Assembly: GCF_000243215.1 (NCBI RefSeq)
Contig: NZ_JH594596.1
Span: 2,626,392 to 2,690,391, forward strand
Reading direction: 5' to 3'
Origin: Odoribacter laneus YIT 12061
GTDB taxonomy: Bacteria; Bacteroidota; Bacteroidia; Bacteroidales; Marinifilaceae
DNA: 64,000 nucleotides
Shown here: positions 1 through 8,563 of the stretch, one piece after another
How positions within the stretch are numbered: the stretch's first letter is position 1
How the letters are laid out: the number at the start of each line of letters is the position of its first letter
The notes under the pieces: model-generated
The model's input: the letters and a program-made list of their open reading frames with translations, nothing else
What the model was told of the DNA's origin: nothing
Databases searched by the model: none
Program-made: the position numbers and the translations under genes

Positions 1-2154
1 TTTACCGAAATCCAAACTGTATTCGATTCCCCATTTATCATTACTTACACCGTTGGCAGCACGATTATAGGTAGCAAAAGTTTCTCGTATTGAATAATCC
101 ACAGGTTTTCCGTCCACTTCCACCATCCCGTTTACAAATTGAGGACGCTTTCCGCTTTCGTTGACCAAATTATATTCCCGGTAAAAGAAAGGCCGTGCCG
201 CTCCGGCAAAACTGAATCCTTTTCTCAGTTTTTCATTGAAATAAGCCAAATTAGCTGTAATTCCCCAAAATTTTAAATCAACGCCAAACTCAAAATTCGT
301 ACTCTTAGGTAACTCCAAATCCCGGTTAGCAGTCTCCGTCACCATCGTCGTCATTACTCCCAGGGAATAATTATTTTCTTCATCGTTATAAGAAAAACTG
401 GATCTATCCACATAAGAGGGATCAGGATAAAGATAGGCAAGACCCGGCATCTTATGTAAGATTCCCCAACCAGCACGTATACTCAAATGCTGAAAACCCT
501 TTCTATTCCATTTATTATCCAGAAATACAAAGCGGGCATTGAAACGGGGGTCAAATACGACACCGTAATCATAATCTCTTGTCTCAATAGTAGTGAAACG
601 CAAGCCGGCAGAAAGTTCCAACGACTTTTTATTCATGGTAAAGGTTACTTTATCTTCGATAAATCCGGTATACTCCTGGATAAAAGGAATATCTTTAAAA
701 GAACGGGGGCGCAAATTCTGGGAAGGCGTCCGATTGGCATCAAATGTTTTTCCCTCTCCCTTATTCCCTTTTGTCGACCATTCTGCTCCTAACAAAAACT
801 TATTATAAACGGAACCGTATTTACCAGCCACATTTGCAGTCACTTTAGCCGTCACATAAATCGGCTTCCCTTTAATCTTCAGATCACTGAAATATTCATA
901 CGGTAATAAAATCCCCTCCTGTTCTCCCGTTATTGTCTCCGAAGTACTTGGGACACGCCCAGGCGTTCTCCAGATTTTCTCCCGGTTATACTGATTTCCG
1001 TAAGAACCGAAAAGATTGTAATTTATATTTGTCAGCCAAGGTTTCTGTATCATCCAGTTCCCGTATAGGTTTAAACTCACTTGCTGCTCCTGAGCTTTAT
1101 AAACTTCATCTTTTACCTGATCCGGATCCCTTTCGTATTTATCTTTTATAAAAATCCCTTTTAATTTTGCATTGAAACTCACAGCACGTTTTTCCGGGTT
1201 AAAAATGTTAGAATACCCGAATTGAGCTGTCACCCGGTCAAAGGATTTAGAAGGAGTACGGACATCTTTAAAGGCACGGGCATATTCGGCATCTACATTA
1301 AAAAAACCTTTGTTTTCTCCTAAAGACAAGCCCTTCCCGGCGGACACTTGTTTAATATTAGGATCTGTTTTAAAACGCACCTGGAAAGGAGTCTTCCCCG
1401 CCTTTGTCTTGACGACAACCGCTCCCGAAGTCATATCTCCGTATTCCGCAGAAGCTACCCCCCGGATAATCTCGACCGATTCTACATTATCGACAGAGAC
1501 CTGACGGGCATCCACCCCCGTCCCTTTCGTGGTTTCAAAAGCACTGATATCGTTCCGGGATTGTAAATTAGCATCATTCGACAATCTGGCTCCATCGACA
1601 ATGACGGCCGTTCCCAAGGCATTGGTAGCATCATCGCCTGATATATCCCGGATCGAAATCTTATTGATTTTCGTCAAATCCGGATTCGTCGTCACCGATC
1701 CCGGTAACAACTGCATCACATCCGTTAAACTAGCTCCCTGAAGGTGATCGATAGCTGTCTTATTAATCGTAGAAGAGCTATTCAACTTCCCCCCTTCCTT
1801 AGCCGTTACCACTACCTCCTCCAATGCCAAGGATTGCGCATTCAATTTCAACTTATAATTTTCCACGGCTTTAGACAGGGCAATTTTTATCGAATAATCC
1901 TCATAACCCAAACAGGAAGCCGTCAAAGTATAAGTTCCCGGAGTTACATTTTTGAAATGAAAATTACCGTCAATGTCGGAAGTCGCCCATAAATTCAACT
2001 CCTTGATATTCACTACCACAGCCGGCATGGTTTCTCCATTTTTTGCGTCCGATACTGTACCGGACAAGGTTACCTTCGCCGATTGTCCCCATACGGGAAT
2101 TTGCCCCGTCAGCCAGATAGCAACACTTAATATAAACAACACCTTAAATTTCAT
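1..2154 (-). CDS. TonB-dependent outer membrane receptor (3' end outside window)
   Basis: Outer membrane transporter driven by TonB/ExbBD, importing an unidentified ligand. The reading frame opens at the ATG complementary to 2152-2154 and stays open for 718 codons to the window edge, so the C-terminal strands are missing. A signal peptide of about 24 residues ends in PVWGQ. A carboxypeptidase-regulatory-like beta-sandwich follows (about residues 26-105, with GTVSDAKNGETMPAVVV and TPGTYTLTASCLGYEDY), then a plug domain (SLTDVMQLLPGS, VDNVESVEIIRGVASAEYGD, MTSGAVVVKTKAG) and barrel strands. It lies last in a same-strand set with a sigma factor, a Cys-rich sensor and a small membrane protein, so it is probably the regulated output of that set. 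A metal or metallophore is a reasonable but unproven substrate. No SusD-like partner is present here. Confidence 0.93.
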   Translation of the reverse strand, partial: MKFKVLFILSVAIWLTGQIPVWGQSAKVTLSGTVSDAKNGETMPAVVVNIKELNLWATSDIDGNFHFKNVTPGTYTLTASCLGYEDYSIKIALSKAVENYKLKLNAQSLALEEVVVTAKEGGKLNSSSTINKTAIDHLQGASLTDVMQLLPGSVTTNPDLTKINKISIRDISGDDATNALGTAVIVDGARLSNDANLQSRNDISAFETTKGTGVDARQVSVDNVESVEIIRGVASAEYGDMTSGAVVVKTKAGKTPFQVRFKTDPNIKQVSAGKGLSLGENKGFFNVDAEYARAFKDVRTPSKSFDRVTAQFGYSNIFNPEKRAVSFNAKLKGIFIKDKYERDPDQVKDEVYKAQEQQVSLNLYGNWMIQKPWLTNINYNLFGSYGNQYNREKIWRTPGRVPSTSETITGEQEGILLPYEYFSDLKIKGKPIYVTAKVTANVAGKYGSVYNKFLLGAEWSTKGNKGEGKTFDANRTPSQNLRPRSFKDIPFIQEYTGFIEDKVTFTMNKKSLELSAGLRFTTIETRDYDYGVVFDPRFNARFVFLDNKWNRKGFQHLSIRAGWGILHKMPGLAYLYPDPSYVDRSSFSYNDEENNYSLGVMTTMVTETANRDLELPKSTNFEFGVDLKFWGITANLAYFNEKLRKGFSFAGAARPFFYREYNLVNESGKRPQFVNGMVEVDGKPVDYSIRETFATYNRAANGVSNDKWGIEYSLDFGK

Positions 2155-2348
2155 AATAAATCAATTTGTATGATTAGCTGTTCAATTATCCCGCTCTTTT
2201 CACAGGATTGTATAATCCTCCTGCAAGTCTTCTACCACTGAAAACCTGTTTTTTTCTTATCCCTATTCTTCAAAAGTTTAATCCGGCCCTTCTTTTATAC
2301 ACCACGCTATCCCCTTCTTTATTGTAATTATTTACGCACTTTCTCCGG

Positions 2349-2642
2349 CTACAAAAAATAGTAATCCGATTGCTCTATTTCAATATCATTCATATAATGA
2401 TTATCCATCCATTCTTTCAATACGGCAGACCGGTCGTGTTCAAAACGATATTTCTGAATTCCATTGATCAGTAAACCAAGAAGAATCCCGGCAGCCAAGC
2501 TCATCCATAAATGCCTGCGGACAAAAATGCGGTTTATCTTCTTCATTTCCGTACGCTCTTTTACCCGGGTCTGAATTTCTTCATAAAAACCGGCACTTAC
2601 CTTTCGAATTCGATCTTCGTTGATTAACTGTTCCAGATTCAT
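2349..2642 (-). CDS. Small single-pass membrane protein, candidate CnrY-like anti-sigma factor
   Basis: A 97-residue protein with a charged N-terminal segment (residues 1-44), one hydrophobic helix (about 45-62, WMSLAAGILLGLLINGI) and a short acidic, Tyr-rich tail (63-97). No family is recognised from sequence. Size and topology match CnrY, the roughly 95-residue membrane anti-sigma factor that binds the ECF sigma factor CnrH through its cytosolic N terminus. The gene lies just downstream of a CnrX-like sensor and an ECF sigma gene, on the same strand and before a TonB-dependent receptor. The anti-sigma role is inferred from topology and position only. Confidence 0.6.
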   Translation of the reverse strand: MNLEQLINEDRIRKVSAGFYEEIQTRVKERTEMKKINRIFVRRHLWMSLAAGILLGLLINGIQKYRFEHDRSAVLKEWMDNHYMNDIEIEQSDYYFL

Positions 2643-2699
2643 TCTACAAGCTTTTCTTATTAGACAAATCTATTTTTCAATTCTTGCGCTTCTATTGCA

Positions 2700-3281
2700 T
2701 TATTTTACTTCTTTTCCGGAAAGAGCAAAATTTTCCAGCGTATCTTTAATTTCTTGTTGGTAAGGACAAAACTTAGGTGATTTTTTACATTTTTCCTCCT
2801 GACTACATTTTTTCTCACATGCCGTACAATGTGCATCTATTTCCAGCAATTCCCTGAAAATCTGTTCTAATTTCTGAGATTGTTCCGGATTGCAAATCTT
2901 CTTAATATTTAATAAATGACGAGAAGTCTGTGTTTTTAAAGCCGCATGTAAAAAACCGACAGACCGGGCTAATTTGTTCAATCGTTCCACAGAAGGCTGC
3001 GGCTTAGCCAATTCACTCATCAACATATAGCGATTCCGGCACAATAGTTTCAATACCCTTTCGTATCTTTCCTGTACTATACTATCCATATCGCACAATA
3101 AAGTATACTGTTCATCAGAAAGCTTCAATTCTTTCTTCAAAAACACATTGGAAATAATTTTCCGTTCATCGGCTTTCCGTTGTCCGTTATCTAAAAAAGT
3201 AAAGACAAAAAACGCAGTATTTGCTACCAGAAAAACAATATTGAGCCAGTAGATCCAATACCTTTTTTTTACATTTTCCAT
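2700..3281 (-). CDS. Membrane-anchored Spy/CnrX-like periplasmic metal sensor, Cys-rich C terminus
   Basis: A 193-residue protein anchored by one N-terminal helix (about 9-30), with a helical periplasmic domain. It carries two LTxxQ-like motifs of the Spy/CpxP/CnrX fold: LKLSDEQ near residue 52 and CNPEQSQKLEQIF near 130. The C-terminal part has five closely spaced cysteines (C152, C155, C159, C165, C172) plus H151, which suggests metal binding or disulfides. Periplasmic heavy-metal-resistance sensors of this fold work with ECF sigma factors (CnrX with CnrH and CnrY). The sigma gene lies 210 bp upstream and a candidate anti-sigma gene 57 bp downstream. The metal is unknown; the Cys cluster argues for a thiophilic ion. 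A copper or zinc chaperone-like role cannot be excluded. Confidence 0.72.
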   Translation of the reverse strand: MENVKKRYWIYWLNIVFLVANTAFFVFTFLDNGQRKADERKIISNVFLKKELKLSDEQYTLLCDMDSIVQERYERVLKLLCRNRYMLMSELAKPQPSVERLNKLARSVGFLHAALKTQTSRHLLNIKKICNPEQSQKLEQIFRELLEIDAHCTACEKKCSQEEKCKKSPKFCPYQQEIKDTLENFALSGKEVK

Positions 3282-3392
3282 AACTTAAATATTATATAAG
3301 TAAACGTTCAAAATTGATGACACATTGTAATATTTTAATTATTTGCAGACAAGGAGTCTACGAAAATATTAATAAGCCAACGGACTTATTTA

Positions 3393-3435
3393 AAAGTTTA
3401 TATTCCACCTAACAACTAGGCTTTACAAACGTTTT
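3393..3435. repeat. 43-bp inverted repeat, copy 1 (between sigma factor and sensor genes)
   Basis: Perfect reverse complement of 4203-4245 over 43 bp; the first mismatches fall immediately outside both ends. The core contains CCTAACAACTAGG and the palindrome AAACGTTT. A weaker match continues on the inner side. This copy lies in the 210-bp gap upstream of the sensor gene, and the two copies enclose the ECF sigma gene. Confidence 0.9.
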
Positions 3436-3491
3436 TTATTTTAAAAGTTTGCCTCTTCTCTTTCATACTGGATTTCCTGACATTTTCTATT

Positions 3492-4067
3492 TTACTTCTG
3501 AGATATCATCTTATTCCGACCGATAATCGGTTTCAGTTTTTTTTCCAAATTCGTTTTTGCCCTGAAAATCAAAGATTCTACAGCACCCAAACTGATATTC
3601 ATAATATCAGCGACTTCCTTATAAGACAAATCTTCGTACTTGTTCAGAATAATAGCCTTTCGCTGATTTTCCGGCAAACTATCTATCGCCCGATGCAAAA
3701 GTTCCCTCCTTTCCTGGGCCTCCATCTTTTCCTGTACCGGCAATTCTTCAGAAGGGAAATCAAAATGCTGTTCCGCTTCGTCCAATTTCAATTTTATCCG
3801 ACGTTTATGAAAAGATTTACAACTGTTAATCGCCCGATTAACAGCCATCCGATAAAGCCAACTGGAAAGTTTACAGTCAAAACGAAAAGATTTCAGGGAT
3901 TCAAAAGCCTGAATAAATACATCTTGAGCGATATCCTCCGCTTCTTCCCGATTATGGAGGAAGGCATAGCAAGTATTGACAACCATCACTTTATGAATGT
4001 CAACAAATAGTCGAAAGGCTTTTTCATCCCCTTCCAATATCCTTTTTACTAATTCTTGTTCCCCCAT
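3492..4067 (-). CDS. ECF-family RNA polymerase sigma factor
   Basis: A sigma-70 family, extracytoplasmic-function sigma factor of 191 residues. Region 2 spans about residues 18-85 with the region 2.2 signature EDIAQDVFIQAF and then SWLYRMAVNRAIN. After a charged linker, region 4 spans about 124-178 (IDSLPENQRKAII, LSYKEVADIMNIS, GAVESLIFRAKTNLEK), which includes the -35-binding helix-turn-helix. The start gives the usual ECF N terminus (MGEQELVKRILEGDEKAF). It heads the same-strand set with a Spy/CnrX-like sensor, a CnrY-like membrane protein and a TonB-dependent receptor. The gene sits inside a 43-bp inverted repeat pair, so its orientation could be switchable. Which promoters it recognises cannot be read directly. 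Confidence 0.93.
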   Translation of the reverse strand: MGEQELVKRILEGDEKAFRLFVDIHKVMVVNTCYAFLHNREEAEDIAQDVFIQAFESLKSFRFDCKLSSWLYRMAVNRAINSCKSFHKRRIKLKLDEAEQHFDFPSEELPVQEKMEAQERRELLHRAIDSLPENQRKAIILNKYEDLSYKEVADIMNISLGAVESLIFRAKTNLEKKLKPIIGRNKMISQK

Positions 4068-4202
4068 ACCACCGGACTTACTTCAATAGGACAAGACAAA
4101 ATTCAAAAACTTTCGAAAATACGAAATAAATATTTTGAGCTTCAAAGAATTAAACTAAAAAACGTTAGAAAAATCTAATGAAAAGCTAAGCTTTAAAAAT
4201 AG

Positions 4203-4245
4203 AAAACGTTTGTAAAGCCTAGTTGTTAGGTGGAATATAAACTTT
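4203..4245. repeat. 43-bp inverted repeat, copy 2 (upstream of the sigma factor gene)
   Basis: Partner of the copy at 3393-3435 in opposite orientation, identical over 43 bp. It lies 135 bp upstream of the sigma start codon and reads away from the sigma gene. The enclosed segment, arms included, is 853 bp. Confidence 0.9.
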
Positions 4246-4319
4246 CAAAATAAACAGATAGCAGAATTACACATTTGGGCAAAGCCTAACGTATTAACTG
4301 AAAAAGCGTTCGTTAGGTT

Positions 4320-4550
4320 TTGTTTTTCTTTTGGCGGGAAGATTGCGAACTTCCGGCACTATCCCTAAAGAAGTTTGCTTCCCAAATAGAATTGCAATCT
4401 GTCCATATAAGGACCAAAGAGAAAGAGGATAGTTCCATTCATTATAAACTGGAACTTCTTTTTCAAGATACAGACGATACATTCGCCGGTCACTTCCTGC
4501 ATGCCCACATGGAAGATCATAAGGTGAAAGAGATAACGTTGATGGGATAA
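4320..4550 (+). pseudogene. Possible C-terminal remnant of a DUF2262/DUF6985-like gene
   Basis: The open frame ends in residues such as YKLELLFQDTDDTFAGHFL followed by a short charged tail and a terminal G. This resembles the C-terminal strand pair of DUF2262/DUF6985-type proteins (acidic residues, then a GH and beta strands). Only about 50 residues look protein-like, and there is no convincing upstream part or start. I read it as debris in a decaying region between the sigma-factor repeat and a truncated hexosaminidase. The family assignment is weak. Confidence 0.25.
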
Positions 4551-4567
4551 AAGTTCCAAATCAAGCA

Positions 4568-5074
4568 TCAGGGCTGGATGACCGTAGCGGATGCGGCATC
4601 GATATGAACAGGAGCTATCCGCTTGTTCGCCGTATTACATACATCACTCTGCAATATCCGATCCAATGCTTTCAATCCGTAAAGAAGGGCTTCCTGCGTA
4701 GCCCCTCTGATGGAGAGTTTATTTGCTGATATATCGAGTATATAATGTTCTTTCCCCTCCATTTCAGAGTCTGTCCAGAGTTCGATAACTGACTTCCCTT
4801 TTGCCCGGAAACCTCCTATAATGGCACTTTGCCCGAATCTCTCTCTTAATATGCGTTGCAACTCAAACAAGCTGGGTGCCTGTTTTGGCAAATTTGTTTT
4901 TACTATGGTTTGTGGAGTAAAAATAAATTTTTTTACATCTTTCTCCTGCTTGATTTGATTGGATATAGGCAATATTTCAGCTTTATTGTTTATGCCTAAA
5001 GAAAGCGTCGTCACTAACAGTAACGATAGCATAATATTGAATTTCTTGGCATTAAAAATCATAAATCTTTTCAT
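4568..5074 (-). CDS. Truncated GH20 beta-N-acetylhexosaminidase (N-terminal domain only)
   Basis: A 168-residue exported protein with an N-terminal hydrophobic segment (about residues 12-27). Residues 60-145 resemble the GH20b domain that precedes the catalytic barrel of bacterial beta-hexosaminidases: a strand with IELWTDSEMEGKEHYILDI and the helix motif ATQEALLYGLKALDRIL, comparable to the family's FYGLQTLxQLL. Full-length enzymes are about 500-800 residues. The (beta/alpha)8 catalytic domain is absent, so no glycosidase activity is expected. The start codon overlaps the stop codon of the upstream 442-aa gene (ATGA, 5071-5074), so translation is probably coupled. Either a remnant or a short lectin-like derivative; remnant is more likely given the debris downstream. 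Confidence 0.6.
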   Translation of the reverse strand: MKRFMIFNAKKFNIMLSLLLVTTLSLGINNKAEILPISNQIKQEKDVKKFIFTPQTIVKTNLPKQAPSLFELQRILRERFGQSAIIGGFRAKGKSVIELWTDSEMEGKEHYILDISANKLSIRGATQEALLYGLKALDRILQSDVCNTANKRIAPVHIDAASATVIQP

Positions 5075-6399
5075 TTCATATACACTATTAAGGTATCACA
5101 TTGTTCCATGTATTGTTGCAGTGTTTCTGCCATTTGCGGCATTTTAGGAAGCAGTTCACCACATATCCGTTTGACGTCGGACATTTCCATCAATTCCGGA
5201 AAGCCTTTTCGCATCCATTCTCTCTTAGACGGATAACCGTCCGGAAGATTGGTGTATAACATCTGGTAGTAGCTGATGGATAATGCAATCTGTTGTAACT
5301 GTTTTGTTTCTCCTTCGGGGTATTGCTCCAGTTTGGCGATAGCCTCCGTAAACAGGGATTGCTGCATTTCGATGGCAGCCGGATAATCACTCAATAATAC
5401 AAGCGTTTGTAACAGATAAACACGGCAAGTAGCAAGTTCCTGCTCAGGTAATGGCAGTCCGCTCAGGTATTCAAACCCCTCTTTGACTTCAAGAAGGGAG
5501 AGTAGGCGTTCCGGTGGCAACCTATCCGGCTCCTGCGTCTTTAACCATTGATGGCAGGCAAAACTGACCACGCAACGCTGGAGCAGGCGTGACGGATCAT
5601 TTTCATCTCCCATGAGGGAGGCATAACGGTCAGCTTCGGCAAAATCATGCTTCTTGATAAACTCATATACCAGTCGTTTGCAAAATTCCGGGAATAGAGA
5701 TTCTTGTTTCTCTTTCCATTGGTGGTACGGAGTCTCCCAACCGGCAAGGAAAGACATTTCCTCTTCTTCAAAATCGAAATCCATCTCTTTCCCATAGGCT
5801 CCTGCCACTTCAAACGCTTCGGGAATTGCCAACAGCCGGAGCAACTCTTGGATTCTTTCCGGTTCGGGGGTATTGTTATCGTCCATACCTTCCACCACGC
5901 AAAACAGCGGGAAGAAAGCATACCAATGCCCCAACGTATCTGCCCCTCTTTTATCCCCTTCGGCAAGTGCCTTGGAAGCCAAGGGTACAATCTGTTCCGC
6001 CAATTCCAACGGATTAAGCAGGCGAAGTTCCACCTTTACCGATGCAGGAAGAATACCCACCCCAAGCAGTTTCTCCCATAATGCAGATCCTGCAGTGATA
6101 CAACATTTCCCGGAACAGCCGTCCACATAAGTGCCATCCTCCAAGAAACCGCCCTCTTCAGCTAACCGCATCGCCTCACCACGCTCTGGTTCCGGCAATT
6201 GTTCCGGCGGCAAAAGAAAGAGATAACCGAGCTGTTCCAGTTCATCCCGAACCCGCAAGACCGTATACCCGCAATCCAACTGATCCTGAAGACGATAAAG
6301 ATTATAACAAATACTCTGTGCCAAAGAGGGAACAGGCGAGCTTGTCGCTACTGTTATGACAGAATATTCTACCAAACTTTCTATTGCATGCATTGACAT
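5071..6399 (-). CDS. Unrecognised 442-aa protein, helical, TPR-like
   Basis: I do not recognise a family. The protein is acidic and Leu/Glu-rich with predicted helix pairs reminiscent of TPR or SEL1 repeats (for example LLQRCVVSFACHQWLK and LSDYPAAIEMQQSLFTEAIA). It has no signal peptide or membrane helix. Two Cys-rich spots occur (CSGKCC near residue 95). Base composition is more GC-rich than the flanking DNA, with frequent G/C third positions, hinting at a different origin. Its stop overlaps the start of the truncated hexosaminidase gene by 4 bp. The 540 bp upstream hold no conserved gene. Confidence 0.7.
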   Translation of the reverse strand: MSMHAIESLVEYSVITVATSSPVPSLAQSICYNLYRLQDQLDCGYTVLRVRDELEQLGYLFLLPPEQLPEPERGEAMRLAEEGGFLEDGTYVDGCSGKCCITAGSALWEKLLGVGILPASVKVELRLLNPLELAEQIVPLASKALAEGDKRGADTLGHWYAFFPLFCVVEGMDDNNTPEPERIQELLRLLAIPEAFEVAGAYGKEMDFDFEEEEMSFLAGWETPYHQWKEKQESLFPEFCKRLVYEFIKKHDFAEADRYASLMGDENDPSRLLQRCVVSFACHQWLKTQEPDRLPPERLLSLLEVKEGFEYLSGLPLPEQELATCRVYLLQTLVLLSDYPAAIEMQQSLFTEAIAKLEQYPEGETKQLQQIALSISYYQMLYTNLPDGYPSKREWMRKGFPELMEMSDVKRICGELLPKMPQMAETLQQYMEQCDTLIVYMK

Positions 6400-6470
6400 A
6401 ATCGCCGTAATTTATAAGGATTATATATCTAAATGAACTTATAATATCAAAGAAAGTTCTCTTTTATCAA

Positions 6471-6614
6471 ATGAAAATGACAACTTCCCATGAAGTATTG
6501 CAAAAATATCCAAAAGCCGGTAACTATGCACTGAAAATAGGAAAAGAGTTAATCTCCTTACTATATATTCCAGCACTTTACGTGTCTATAAGACAAAATA
6601 AAAGCGATATCTAA
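6471..6614 (+). CDS. Possible 47-aa small ORF
   Basis: An ATG at 6471 opens a 47-codon frame ending at 6612-6614, with a protein-like composition (QKYPKAGNYALKIGKELI near the middle). No promoter or ribosome binding site is evident and no family is recognised. It may be a fragment of a lost gene in the decayed stretch 4.2-6.9 kb. Confidence 0.2.
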   Translation: MKMTTSHEVLQKYPKAGNYALKIGKELISLLYIPALYVSIRQNKSDI

Positions 6615-6722
6615 ACCATAGAACCCCCAAACAAGCTACTCGCAATTCGTTACTGTTATTTATCGAATTCTTCAATAAAAGTTTATTCCTCACCCCTTAT
6701 GTTAAACAGATGAAAATCTAAA

Positions 6723-6917
6723 ATAAGAATGTCCAAAAAGTTCTTTATAAATATATGGCCTTTCAAAGCTGATGGGTAAGATCCGGCAGATTTTTGATTG
6801 TCCCCACCTAGGTTGTGATAAATAGACACTCCGCAAGGATCTCCGTTCCGCCAATCTGCTTCCGAAGAAACGCTTATCTTTAAAAGATTAAAATTTTGAC
6901 TTTTTGAACATTCTTAT
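6723..6917. repeat. 195-bp MITE-like segment with 19-bp terminal inverted repeats
   Basis: The ends 6723-6741 and 6899-6917 are inverted repeats with one mismatch in 19 (ATAAGAATGTCCAAAAAGT against the same with T for one C). The interior is noncoding. A similar end motif (TTTTTTGGACATTCTCATC) occurs at about 20134-20152, opposite a GATGAGAAT at 19980. No target duplication is obvious. The 6615-6943 interval holds nothing else I can name. Confidence 0.4.
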
Positions 6918-6943
6918 CCATTGTCATTTTTCAACAGCTTGTA

Positions 6944-8365
6944 CTAATAACCTGCTGCCTCGGCAATTTTCTTAGGAATATCTGTATTGTCTAATTTCCC
7001 TGAAAAAAGCTGGGAACCAGCACCTATGGCATACACCGGCACTACCCCGGCTGAATGTCCTCCACTGGTCCATCCCACCATAGCAACCGCATCCAATATC
7101 CGGATTGCCTCCGAAGCCAACTGACTATTTTCAGCGTAGAGATTTTTTTCCATTTTTGCATTTTTAGAGCTAAAAGTGGAAGCATAAGCCTTTTTCAATC
7201 GAGCTTCCTGTTCCTCACTCAACTGTACCTCTTTCCAAAAACCGAGTTTTTCACTGAGCAGATTTTTCACGTCTTCCCAGGATATTTTATTGCCTTTTGC
7301 TTTTCCTAAATCCTGAATGGCCTTCGTCAACTCCTCTTTAGATAATTTCTGATACTGTAAAGCCTGTAAATTTAAAGCATATTTGCCCGTACCCAATACA
7401 ATTCCTCCGGTTTCATGATCCGCAGTGATCACAATCAACGTTTCATCCGGATGCTGATTATAAAAATCCAATGCCTTTTGTACAGCTTCAGACATGTCCA
7501 CCACTTCTGTAAAAACTGTCGCAGCATCATTACCGTGACAAGCCCAATCGATTTTTCCGCCTTCTACCATGAGGAAAAAACCGTTATCATTGTTCCGGGT
7601 TAAAAATTGAATGGCATTCTCCGTAATCTGAGCCAATGTCAAATCTCCTTCCTTTCGGTCGATTGCATACGGAAGACTCCCTTGATCGCTCCCTTCCTGC
7701 TGAATAAAGATGATCTTAGCAGCCTCTCCCGACTGATTGGCATACTCTTCCATACCTCTTATAAGGGTGTATCCTTCCCGATCATACAATTCGAATAAAT
7801 TCATCGCGGTAGAATCTTTTTTATTATCCGGCCGTAAAAAGCCCGCTCCCGCATAAAAATCAAAACCAGCTTTCGGTAAGTCGGTTCCAATTTCATAATA
7901 CATACTCCGGTTCGGCTGGTGAGCATAGAAAGCGGCAGGAGTAGCATGATCCACACTGACACTAGTTGTAATCCCGACTTTCTTACCGGCATTTTTCGCT
8001 TTTACGGCCACACTATAAAGCGGCGCTTTATGCAAACTATCCATGCCGATTGTACCATTCTTCGTTTTACTACCTGTAGCCAATGCCGTACCGGCAGCGG
8101 CCGAACAAGTGACGGAATTATACCGGGAATAGGTCGTGGCAACATTTACAACAGGGAATTGAGTAAAGTTTAAAGGTTTAAGTCCAATTCTTCCCTCTTT
8201 CTCGGCTAAATACATTTCCGTACCATTTACCTGGTTCACCCCCATCCCATCACCGATAAAATAAAAAACGTATTTAGCTTTTTTCTCCTGAGGAGCATTC
8301 TGGCATTGTGGCAAAATCAATACAACTACCCATGCAAATAATAATAAATAAAATGTTTTTTTCAT
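6944..8365 (-). CDS. Alkaline phosphatase, PhoA family, exported
   Basis: Hydrolyses phosphate monoesters in the periplasm or at the surface (EC 3.1.3.1). The conserved metal and catalytic motifs are present in order: FIGDGMG (metal site), TCSAAAGTALATG (nucleophilic Ser region), DHATPAAFYAH, VEGGKIDWACHGNDA, TADHETGG and, near the C terminus, GGHSAGVVPVYAIG. The chosen start is the ATG complementary to 8363-8365, which gives a signal peptide directly (MKKTFYLLLFAWVVVLILPQC); the earlier ATG at 8395 would add ten non-signal residues. A Cys after LPQ could make it a lipoprotein, though the lipobox is atypical. About 473 residues, normal for the family. It stands alone, not in a phosphate-regulon cluster. 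Confidence 0.92.
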   Translation of the reverse strand: MKKTFYLLLFAWVVVLILPQCQNAPQEKKAKYVFYFIGDGMGVNQVNGTEMYLAEKEGRIGLKPLNFTQFPVVNVATTYSRYNSVTCSAAAGTALATGSKTKNGTIGMDSLHKAPLYSVAVKAKNAGKKVGITTSVSVDHATPAAFYAHQPNRSMYYEIGTDLPKAGFDFYAGAGFLRPDNKKDSTAMNLFELYDREGYTLIRGMEEYANQSGEAAKIIFIQQEGSDQGSLPYAIDRKEGDLTLAQITENAIQFLTRNNDNGFFLMVEGGKIDWACHGNDAATVFTEVVDMSEAVQKALDFYNQHPDETLIVITADHETGGIVLGTGKYALNLQALQYQKLSKEELTKAIQDLGKAKGNKISWEDVKNLLSEKLGFWKEVQLSEEQEARLKKAYASTFSSKNAKMEKNLYAENSQLASEAIRILDAVAMVGWTSGGHSAGVVPVYAIGAGSQLFSGKLDNTDIPKKIAEAAGY

Positions 8366-8498
8366 ATCTCGCACTTTTAATAGATAAATTTCCAACCAAT
8401 ACTACCTTCGTAACCGTCTTTCAAAACTAAACAAAAAAAGATAAGCCACAAAGACAAAAAGATGAAGAAATGATGAAATGACGAAATAAACAAAGAAA

Positions 8499-8530
8499 GG
8501 CTGCCTACTCCTGTAGACAGCCCTTCTTTT
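8499..8530 (-). terminator. Rho-independent terminator downstream of the collagen-like lipoprotein gene
   Basis: Imperfect hairpin between GGCTGCCTAC (8499-8508) and GTAGACAGCC (8513-8522) with a 4-nt loop. It is flanked by an A-rich tract on one side and CTTCTTTT on the other, so it can terminate in both directions. It lies 34 bp after the stop of the 960-aa gene. Confidence 0.75.
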
Positions 8531-8563
8531 CATACGACTAGTTTCCTTTGGAAACAATGCCCG

